The notes beneath the pieces were generated by a model. That model did no database searches. It was given only the letters and a program-made list of their open reading frames with translations, and was not told the DNA's origin. From positions 1 through 30,499 of the forward strand of contig CALUJT010000001.1 of NCBI GenBank assembly GCA_944321005.1: DNA of 30,499 bases, read 5' to 3'. Made by a program: the position numbers and the translations under genes. The DNA is from an uncultured Atopobiaceae bacterium (GTDB lineage: Bacteria > Actinomycetota > Coriobacteriia > Coriobacteriales > Atopobiaceae). Below are positions 7,023 through 14,155 of this stretch, in pieces (position 1 is the first letter of the stretch; every line of letters begins with the position of its first letter).

Positions 7023-8072
7023 CTACCGCCCGCGCAGCGCGCGCTGCTTGAGCTGGCCGCAGGCGGCGTCGATGTCGCTGCCGCGGGAGTTTCTCACCGT
7101 GGCCTCCACGCCCACGGAGGCGAGGCGGCGGACGAAGTCCTGCGCGCGGAGGTCCGTGGACGGGCGGAACTTGGAGCCATCAACCTCGTTGAGCTGGATG
7201 AGGTTGACGTGCGCGAGCGTGCCCTCGCAGAAGTCGCAGAGGGCCTGGAGCTCGTTGTCCGTGTCGTTGACGCCGCCGATGAGGGCGTACTCGTATGTGG
7301 GGCGCCGCCCGGTCTTGTTGACGTACTCTCCCATGGCGTTGTAGAGGTTGATGAGGGAGTACTTGCGCACGCCCGGCATGAGGGCGTTTCTCGTCCGCTG
7401 GACGGCGGAGTGGAGAGAGACGGCGAGGGTGAACTGCTCGGGCTCGTTTGCGAACCTCATGATCTGGGGGATGACGCCGCAGGTGGAGACCGTGAGGTGA
7501 CGCGCGCCGATTCCCGCGCCCTCGGGCGAGTTGAGCCTCCTCAGGGCGGCGAGCGTGGCGTCGTAGTTCATGAAGGGCTCGCCCTGGCCCATGAGGACGA
7601 CGCTCGTGACGCGGGCGTTGAAGTCGTCGCGGACGTGCATGACCTGCTCGTAGATCTCCGACTCGGTGAGCGAGCGGGTGAGGCCCGCCGCGCCGGTGGC
7701 GCAGAAGGCGCAGCCCATGGCGCACCCGGCCTGCGTGGACGCGCAGACGGAGAGGCGGTTGCCGCCGGGCATGCCCACGCACTCGACGGCCACGCCGTCC
7801 GGGTAGCGCAGGAGGTACTTGCGGCTGCCGTCGAGGGAGACCTGTCGGGCGACCTCCTCCACGCCGCCCAGCGTGACGCGCTTCGCGAGCTCCTCGCGCA
7901 GAGACTTGGGCACGTTGGTCATCTCGTCGAACGACCGCGCGTTCTTCTCCCAGACCCACTCCTCGACCTGCTTGGCCCTGAACTTGGGCTGGCCGAGCTC
8001 GGAGAGGAGCTCCATGAGCTCCCCGCGCGTGAGCGTGTGGAGGTCGCGCTTCTCGGTGCTGTCAGATGCCAT
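7023..8072 (-). CDS. rlmN: Dual-specificity 23S rRNA/tRNA adenine-C2 methyltransferase RlmN
   Basis: This 349-residue radical SAM enzyme methylates A2503 of 23S rRNA and A37 of some tRNAs. The radical SAM cluster motif is C117-x3-C121-x2-C124 (CAMGCAFC). The conserved cysteine of the preceding strand is C110, and the methyl-carrying cysteine is C338 (DIDAACGQL). GQGEPFMNYD matches the SAM-binding segment. The ATG at 8072 follows GGGAGA on the minus strand. The gene is divergent from ddl across about 100 bp. Confidence 0.96.
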   Translation of the reverse strand: MASDSTEKRDLHTLTRGELMELLSELGQPKFRAKQVEEWVWEKNARSFDEMTNVPKSLREELAKRVTLGGVEEVARQVSLDGSRKYLLRYPDGVAVECVGMPGGNRLSVCASTQAGCAMGCAFCATGAAGLTRSLTESEIYEQVMHVRDDFNARVTSVVLMGQGEPFMNYDATLAALRRLNSPEGAGIGARHLTVSTCGVIPQIMRFANEPEQFTLAVSLHSAVQRTRNALMPGVRKYSLINLYNAMGEYVNKTGRRPTYEYALIGGVNDTDNELQALCDFCEGTLAHVNLIQLNEVDGSKFRPSTDLRAQDFVRRLASVGVEATVRNSRGSDIDAACGQLKQRALRGR

Positions 8073-8173
8073 GTCGTCTCCCGGATTCGTGGGCGGTCTG
8101 GTGGAGTATCCTCATGTGCGGGAAACCCCAAGAAGAGTCTAGCGTACGGGCCGCGCCCACCTGAGGAGCTTTG

Positions 8174-9142
8174 ATGGACAGAGAAGAGTTGCTGAGCAAG
8201 CGTGTCGCCGTGGTGTGCGGCGGCTGGTCGGACGAGCGGGAGGTCTCGCTCTCGTCCGGAGAGGAGTGCCGGGCGGCGCTTCTCGAGGCGGGCTTCGCCA
8301 AGGTGGACCTGATCGACCTCGCCGCGCGCGACTTCCTCGCGCGCCTGCTCGAGGGGGGCTACGATGTGGTCTTCCCGGCCCTGCACGGCAGGTACGGCGA
8401 GGACGGCTGCATACAGGGCTTCCTCGAGATCCTTCACATCCCCTACTGCTTCTCGGGCGTCTCCGCCTCGGCGGTGGGCACTGAGAAGGAGGTCTCCAAG
8501 GCCGTCTACGCCGCCGCGGGCATTCGCGCGCCGCGGGGGGTGGACCTCGCCGCCGGAACCGTCCTGAGCGACGACCAGGCCGACGCCCTCGTGGCCGAGC
8601 TGGGACTGCCGATCTTTGTCAAGCCGGCCGCCAACGGGTCCTCGTACGGCGTCACGCGCGTGACCGAGGCGTCAGCGCTGAACGAGGCCATCGCCCGTGC
8701 GGGCGAGGGCGACGGGCGCGTGCTCGTGGAGGAGTGCGTCGAGGGCATGGAGATAACGGTGCCCGTCATAGGCAACAACGAGCTCCGCGCCCTCCCGGTG
8801 GTGGAAATCGTCACCGGGGCCGAGTTCTACGACCTCAAGGTCAAGTACGAGCCCTCCGCCATGCACCACGTCATCCCGGCACGCCTGGAGCCCGGCGTCT
8901 ACGCGAGGGCCCAGGAGATCGCGCTGCGCGCTCACCGCGCGCTCGGGTGCCGCGGCTGCTCGCGCAGCGACTTCATCGTCACTGCCGCGGGGGAGCCGGT
9001 CATCCTGGAGACCAACACCATCCCGGGCATGACCGCGCAGAGCCTCCTGCCGGACTCCGCGCGCCACGGCGGCATCGAGTTTCCCGAGCTCTGCGCGCGG
9101 TTCGTCGAGCTCGCCCTCGAGCCGAGGGAAGGGCGCGGCTAG
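8174..9142 (+). CDS. ddl: D-alanine--D-alanine ligase
   Basis: This 322-residue ATP-grasp enzyme makes the D-Ala-D-Ala dipeptide of peptidoglycan. Visible motifs are SDEREVSL (substrate-binding Glu, residue 23), ALHGRYGEDGCIQGFLE, KPAANGSSYGV (ATP-binding loop) and the C-terminal ETNTIPGMTAQSLLP. The omega-loop tyrosine that favours D-Ala over D-lactate is present (KYEPS), so a depsipeptide (VanA-like) ligase is unlikely. The ATG at 8174 is chosen because GAGGAG (8163-8168) precedes it; a TTG one codon earlier is possible. The stop is 3 nt before the helicase gene. Confidence 0.95.
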   Translation: MDREELLSKRVAVVCGGWSDEREVSLSSGEECRAALLEAGFAKVDLIDLAARDFLARLLEGGYDVVFPALHGRYGEDGCIQGFLEILHIPYCFSGVSASAVGTEKEVSKAVYAAAGIRAPRGVDLAAGTVLSDDQADALVAELGLPIFVKPAANGSSYGVTRVTEASALNEAIARAGEGDGRVLVEECVEGMEITVPVIGNNELRALPVVEIVTGAEFYDLKVKYEPSAMHHVIPARLEPGVYARAQEIALRAHRALGCRGCSRSDFIVTAAGEPVILETNTIPGMTAQSLLPDSARHGGIEFPELCARFVELALEPREGRG

Positions 9143-9145
9143 GGC

Positions 9146-12085
9146 ATGGGACTCAACGAAACCCGCGTCCTCGCCGACCTCATCCTGCCGGGAACGCCCG
9201 AGGAGGTCCGCGCACGGTACCTGACGCTCGCCGAGCGCGCGGCGCGAGCGGACCATGGCCCGCTCGCGGACGGCGTGGTGGTCCTCGACACCGAGACAAC
9301 GGGCCTCTCCTTCAAGGACTGCTCCCTCATAGAGATCTCCGCCGCCCGGCTCGAGGACCGAGAGGTGGTCGAGCGCTTCGAGACCTTCGTCCATCCCGCG
9401 GGCCCCATCCCGCCCGAGATACAGCGCCTCACGGGCATCACCAACGCGGACGTGGCGGACGCACCCTCCGCGCGCGACGCCGTGGCCGCGCTCGCCGAGT
9501 TCGTGGGCGGCGCCCCTGTGCTCGCGCACAACGCCACCTTCGACAGGACCTTCGTCGAGGCCGTGCCGGGAGGCGCCGAGGTGTCCGACACCTGGATAGA
9601 CACGCTCTCCCTCTCCCGCGTGGCGCTCCCGCGGCTCTCGACGCACCGGCTGGCGGACATGGCGGCCGCCTTCGGGTGCGCCTCGGTGACGCACCGCGCC
9701 GGAGACGACGTCGACGCCCTCTGCGGCCTGTGGGGGATTCTCCTCACGGCCCTCTCCGACCTCCCGTCCGGCCTGCTCGCGCTCCTGTCCTCCATGCACG
9801 AGGAGGTCACCTGGCCCCTGAGGCCCATCTTCTCCTACCTGGGGTCCGCCGGCGACGTCACGCCCGGGCCCTTCTCGCTCAAGGCGGTGAGGGCTTCCCT
9901 CACGCGGGACGCTCGCGGCGAGCAGCGCGCCGACGCCGCCGAGCTCGACGGCACCTCCGCCCCCTCCCGGGAAGAGGTCGAGGCGGGCTTCGCGCCGGGC
10001 GGGGTGGTGTCGCGCATGTACGAGCGCGCCGAGCGGCGACCGGAGCAGATTGCCATGGCGCTCGAGGTGACCGACGCCCTCACCACCTCCACGCACCGCG
10101 CCATAGAGGCGGGGACCGGCGTGGGCAAGTCCATCGCCTACCTGCTTCCCGCGGCGCTCTTTGCGAGGAGGAACGGCGTCACCGTGGGCGTTGCTACCAA
10201 GACGAACGCCCTCACGGACCAGCTCGTCTCCCACGAGCTGCCCGCGCTTGCGGCCGCGCTTCCCGGCGGGCTCACGTTCACGAGCCTCAAGGGGTACGAC
10301 CACTACCCCTGCCTGCACCGCCTCGACCGCGCCGCGGCCGAGGAGCTCCCGCTCGCCGCCGTCCCCCACGACGGCCGCTCCGACAACGCCGTGGCGTGCG
10401 ACATGCTCACGGCTATAGCGGTCACCTACGCGTACGCGTGCCAGTCACCGGACGGTGACGTCGACGCCCTGGGCATCCGCTGGCGCTACGTCCCCCGCCA
10501 GATGCTCACGACCTCGCCCGCCGAGTGCCTGCGGGCGAGGTGCCCCTACTTCCCCAACGAGTGCCCCCTGCACGGGGCGCGCCGCCGCGCCGCCTGCGCG
10601 GACGTGGTGGTGACCAACCACTCCCTGCTCCTGCGCAACGTGGAGTCCGAGGGCAAGATCTTGCCGCCCGTGCGCCACTGGGTGGTGGACGAGGCCCACG
10701 GATTCGAGGCCGAGGCGCGGCGCCAGTGGGCGGTCGAGGTCTCCGGCGAGGAGGCCCGCGCCGCCTTCGAGCTCCTCGGGGGCACGGGCTCGGGCGTCCT
10801 GCGCAACCTCATGGTGCAGGTCATGCCGCTCGACGGCTCCACGCTCCTCACGGGGCTCCTGGCCAAGGCGTCGGCAACGGTCTCCCGCGCCTCCGTCTGC
10901 GTGGCCGACCTCTTTGTCGCGGTGCACGAGCTCGGCTCCGTCGCGCGAGGCGACGGGGGCTACGACACGCTCACGCTCTGGCTCGGCGAGGAGACGAGAA
11001 GAACGCCCGAGTGGGGGGCGGTAGCCGACGCGGGGAGCTCCGCCGCGGACGTGCTCGACCAGGCCGTGCGCCAGCTCGCCGACGCGGGCGAGGCCCTCTC
11101 GCAGGAGGCCCCGCAGCTCGCGAGCGACCTGGCGGAGTCCACGCGCTTCCTGAGGGACCTCCTCTCCGGCATCCGCCTCATCTGCGAGGGGACGGACCCC
11201 TCGTACGTCTACTCGGCGCAGCTCTCCCGCTCCCGCAGGAGGATCGCCTCCGAGAGGCTCGTCGCCGAGAAGATCGACGTGGGCGCGGACCTCGCCGAGC
11301 GCTGGCTCCCCGAGATGGAGAGCGTCGTCTTCACCTCGGCGACCATAGCCGTGGGCGACGACTTCTCCCACTTCGACCATGCCGTGGGCCTGGACGCGCT
11401 GGGCGCGGGCACGCACCGCGACGTGCGCCTGGAGTCGAGCTTCGACTTCGACTCCCACATGTCCGTCATCGTTGCGCGCGACCTCCCGGCGCCCAGCGAC
11501 CGCTCCTACCTACCCGCGCTCGCGGACCTGCTGTACGACGTGCACGTGTCCATGGGAGGGTCGGTCCTCACGCTCTTCACCAACAGGAGGGACATGGAGC
11601 GGACCTACGAGGCCCTGCGCCCGCGCCTCGCCGCCGCGGGGCTGGACGTGGCCTGCCAGGAGCGCGGCAGCTCTCCGCGGAGGCTCCGCCAGCGCTTCCT
11701 CGAGGACCGCGAGCTCTCGCTCATGGCGCTGCGCTCCTTCTGGGAGGGCTTCGACGCCACGGGGGACACGCTCAGGTGCGTGGTCATCCCCAAGCTGCCC
11801 TTCGCGAGCCCCAACGACCCCCTCGTGCGCGAGCGCGACCTGCGCGAGGACCGCGCGTGGTGGAGGTACTCGCTTCCCGAGGCGGTCATCTCCGTCAAGC
11901 AGGCCGCCGGGCGCCTCATTCGCTCGTCTACCGACACCGGGGTGCTCGTGCTCGCGGACTCGCGCCTCACCACCAAGGGCTACGGGCGGCTCTTCATCGG
12001 GTCGCTCCCCTCGGGCAGCGTCACCAGGCTCGAGTCCGCCAACGTGGGCAGGTTCATCGGGATGTGGCGAGCGGGGCACGAGTAG
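9146..12085 (+). CDS. dinG: DinG-family helicase with N-terminal DEDD exonuclease domain
   Basis: The product has 979 residues. The N-terminal proofreading-type 3'-5' exonuclease domain shows Exo I D48-x-E50 (VVLDTETTGLS), Exo II H128-N...D133 (LAHNATFD) and Exo III H183...D188 (HRAGDDVD). The XPD/DinG-like superfamily 2 helicase follows, with Walker A EAGTGVGKS near residue 321 and a DEAH box (VVDEAHGFE) near 515. Between them, cysteines (YPCLH, ECLRARCPYFPNECPLH) fit the Fe-S cluster of the family. The C-terminal SFWEGFD and VKQAAGRLIRS are helicase motifs V and VI. This exonuclease-helicase fusion is known from Firmicutes DinG. A role in repair of damaged or R-loop DNA is inferred. Confidence 0.9.
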   Translation: MGLNETRVLADLILPGTPEEVRARYLTLAERAARADHGPLADGVVVLDTETTGLSFKDCSLIEISAARLEDREVVERFETFVHPAGPIPPEIQRLTGITNADVADAPSARDAVAALAEFVGGAPVLAHNATFDRTFVEAVPGGAEVSDTWIDTLSLSRVALPRLSTHRLADMAAAFGCASVTHRAGDDVDALCGLWGILLTALSDLPSGLLALLSSMHEEVTWPLRPIFSYLGSAGDVTPGPFSLKAVRASLTRDARGEQRADAAELDGTSAPSREEVEAGFAPGGVVSRMYERAERRPEQIAMALEVTDALTTSTHRAIEAGTGVGKSIAYLLPAALFARRNGVTVGVATKTNALTDQLVSHELPALAAALPGGLTFTSLKGYDHYPCLHRLDRAAAEELPLAAVPHDGRSDNAVACDMLTAIAVTYAYACQSPDGDVDALGIRWRYVPRQMLTTSPAECLRARCPYFPNECPLHGARRRAACADVVVTNHSLLLRNVESEGKILPPVRHWVVDEAHGFEAEARRQWAVEVSGEEARAAFELLGGTGSGVLRNLMVQVMPLDGSTLLTGLLAKASATVSRASVCVADLFVAVHELGSVARGDGGYDTLTLWLGEETRRTPEWGAVADAGSSAADVLDQAVRQLADAGEALSQEAPQLASDLAESTRFLRDLLSGIRLICEGTDPSYVYSAQLSRSRRRIASERLVAEKIDVGADLAERWLPEMESVVFTSATIAVGDDFSHFDHAVGLDALGAGTHRDVRLESSFDFDSHMSVIVARDLPAPSDRSYLPALADLLYDVHVSMGGSVLTLFTNRRDMERTYEALRPRLAAAGLDVACQERGSSPRRLRQRFLEDRELSLMALRSFWEGFDATGDTLRCVVIPKLPFASPNDPLVRERDLREDRAWWRYSLPEAVISVKQAAGRLIRSSTDTGVLVLADSRLTTKGYGRLFIGSLPSGSVTRLESANVGRFIGMWRAGHE

Positions 12086-12101
12086 CGCGGCCCCGCGGGT
12101 C

Positions 12102-13037
12102 TTACCGCCCGGCGAGAAGTGCGGCCGCGTAGGCGCGCACGCGCTCCGCGAGCTCGGGGTCGTCCGTCGTGGCGGCCCCGCCGCACGCGGCGAGCATGCG
12201 CACGAGCCAGTCTCCGCCATAGTAGGCCACGCGCGCCCGCATGAGGCCGTCCTCCCCGCGCCCCTCCACGGTGAGGCCGTGCCAGGGGAGGAGGGTCAGG
12301 AAGCGCTCGTCCGCAAACGTCACCCTCACCTCGCGCGCGCCGCCGGGGGCTCCGTCCTCCTCGCCCGCGCACGTCCCGGGCGCGGGCGCGGGCGCGGCGC
12401 CGGACATCCTGTCGAGCCTGAAGGTCCTCTCGCCCCTGCGGTCGAGGTCCCAGGCGTCCAGGTACCACGAGTCCTCCTCGCTGCGGAGGCCTCGCGGCAG
12501 GACCGTTCTTCTCGCCTCCGCGCCGTCTGCGGCGCCGCGATAGCGGAAGGTCAGGGCGCGCCGCTCGTAGATGGCGGTCGCGCAGGCCGCGAGCTCCTCG
12601 CCGGAGGGCGCCGTCCCGGCGCCGAGGAGCCTCTCCACCTGTCGCTCGTCCACGGGGGAGGAGAAGAGGGCCGCCTCCACGGCCTCCCGCGCGGGGTCGT
12701 CCCTCCCCACGCCTATCCTGTCCAGCGCGGCGGCGAGCGCCAGGGCCTCTGCCCGCGTGAGCCTCACCGCGCGACCCCTCATCCCCTCGTCGCGCAGGAG
12801 GGAGACCTCGTCCTCCCCGTCCTCGACGAGGGGCAGCCCGGCGTCGTCTCCCACGCTCGAGCTCATGACAAGGGAGAGGAGCTTCCGGGCGCGCTCCACG
12901 GAGACGCCCAGCCGAGCGGAGACGGCCTCGACGGAGAGGGCGTCGCCCGCCTCGCTCAGGCTGGAGACAAGGGCGACGAGCTCGCGCGACTCGTCGAGCG
13001 CCCCGTGGCGCCCGGCTCCCGTGCGGCTACGAGGCAT
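12102..13037 (-). CDS. WYL-domain transcriptional regulator (PafC-like, second of a pair)
   Basis: This 311-residue protein has an N-terminal helix-turn-helix-like region (LSVEAVSARLGVSVERARKLL, about residues 34-54). A WYL domain begins near 160 and contains the literal signature SWYLDAWDLDRRGERTFRLDRM split over two strands. A WYL C-terminal extension follows. WYL domains sense nucleic-acid or nucleotide ligands; PafB/PafC heterodimers activate the LexA-independent DNA-damage response in mycobacteria. The start ATG overlaps the upstream WYL gene by 11 nt, so the two are co-translated. It is convergent with the dinG-like gene. Confidence 0.85.
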   Translation of the reverse strand: MPRSRTGAGRHGALDESRELVALVSSLSEAGDALSVEAVSARLGVSVERARKLLSLVMSSSVGDDAGLPLVEDGEDEVSLLRDEGMRGRAVRLTRAEALALAAALDRIGVGRDDPAREAVEAALFSSPVDERQVERLLGAGTAPSGEELAACATAIYERRALTFRYRGAADGAEARRTVLPRGLRSEEDSWYLDAWDLDRRGERTFRLDRMSGAAPAPAPGTCAGEEDGAPGGAREVRVTFADERFLTLLPWHGLTVEGRGEDGLMRARVAYYGGDWLVRMLAACGGAATTDDPELAERVRAYAAALLAGR

Positions 13038-13986
13038 GCGCTACCACCCCCTCCAGGAGCTCGCGCGCGGCTCTCACGAGCTCCTCGGGCGCCACGGGCT
13101 CGATGCCCTGCGCCACCGCCCAGCTCGCCGCCGCTGCCATGTCGCTCGCGTCGACCTCCCAGAAGAGCGCGCCTTCCCGCTCCGAGAAAGCGCCGCGGCC
13201 GCCCGCGGCGCGCCGCAGGTCCGCCTCCCGCTCGCGGGGCACCCTGAAGGAGGCGGTCCCCGTGGGCTCCCCCAGCTGGAACGGCAGTCGCCTCCAAGAG
13301 GCCGCGGAGAAGTCCTCCGGCACGCAGACGGCAACGTCCTCGAGCACTCTCGCCCGGGACACGCGGTCCATCCGATAGGTGCGGACGTCCTCTCCCGCGG
13401 CGCCCTCGTCGAGGCGCGCGGCCACGAGGTACGTCGCGCCACGCAGGCCGAAGGTCCCGTAGGGCGCCAGGAGCCTCTCCGAGGTCCTCCCGGCGGCGTC
13501 CGTGTAGGTGACGGAGAGGGCCCGCCCCCGCACGAGGGCGTCTCTCGCGGCGGCCTCCGCGCGCGACTCCTTCCTCGCCGCCCCCGTCCCGAGCGCGGTG
13601 GGGTAGGCGAAGGTGCGGGTGAGCTTTGCCAGCGCGAACCTCAGGTCTTCCGCCAGGGGGAACTCCGGGTCCTCAAGCAGGGGTTGACATGCGATTTCGA
13701 GGACGGCGGCCTCGGCGGGCCCCATGTCGAGCTCGCCGGCGAATGAGCTGCCCTCGTCCGCCGCCCACGTGGCCTCCGTGCCACGGGGCCCCTCGCACAC
13801 GCGTATGCCGCACGCGGCGAGAAGAACGCGGTCGCGCGAGAAGGCGCGCCTGAAGCTGTCAGCGGAGAGCTCGGGGTAGAAGCGCCGCGCGACCTCGGAC
13901 GAGGGCAGCGGCCCGGGCGCGTTCATGAACGCGAGCGCCAGGGAGCAGATCCTGCGCGCCCGGTCGTCGTCCTTCGTGATCCTCAT
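13027..13986 (-). CDS. WYL-domain transcriptional regulator (PafB-like, first of a pair)
   Basis: This 319-residue protein begins MRITKDDDRARRICSLALAF with an N-terminal winged-helix region (SSEVARRFYPELSADSFRRAFSRDR, read in two parts). A WYL domain in the second half shows GRALSVTYTD, LLAPYGTFGLRGATYLVAA and VRTYRMDRVS; the signature reads TYL rather than WYL. GGGAGAGGGGG precedes the ATG. It overlaps the second regulator gene, as in actinobacterial pafBC pairs. The assignment to PafB order is by position only. Confidence 0.82.
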   Translation of the reverse strand: MRITKDDDRARRICSLALAFMNAPGPLPSSEVARRFYPELSADSFRRAFSRDRVLLAACGIRVCEGPRGTEATWAADEGSSFAGELDMGPAEAAVLEIACQPLLEDPEFPLAEDLRFALAKLTRTFAYPTALGTGAARKESRAEAAARDALVRGRALSVTYTDAAGRTSERLLAPYGTFGLRGATYLVAARLDEGAAGEDVRTYRMDRVSRARVLEDVAVCVPEDFSAASWRRLPFQLGEPTGTASFRVPREREADLRRAAGGRGAFSEREGALFWEVDASDMAAAASWAVAQGIEPVAPEELVRAARELLEGVVAHAS

Positions 13987-14066
13987 GGTGGGTGCCCCCT
14001 CTCCCGTGCCGTCCCTCCCAGGGTCTTGGTCCCGCTCACCCCGGATGGCGGGGCATCTGCGTCTTT

Positions 14067-14097
14067 TTTACCGAGCGCAGGGGACAAGACGTATACT
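14067..14097 (+). promoter_or_regulatory. Putative promoter of the M28-like membrane protein gene
   Basis: The -10 element TATACT (14092-14097) is clear; the -35 is weak (TTTACC at 14067-14072, 19-bp spacing). The untranslated leader would be about 55 nt. A CCCCG/CGGGG hairpin (about 14038-14053) lies upstream. Confidence 0.4.
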
Positions 14098-14155
14098 CTC
14101 TAAATTGTATGCACATCAAACGAAGGCCCGCGAGACTCTTCAAAAGGACGCCACC

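Noticed and set aside
8174..9142. Ligase as a VanA-type D-Ala-D-lactate enzyme
   Set aside because: The omega-loop has the Tyr of D-Ala-D-Ala ligases (KYEPS), and no vanH/vanX genes are nearby.
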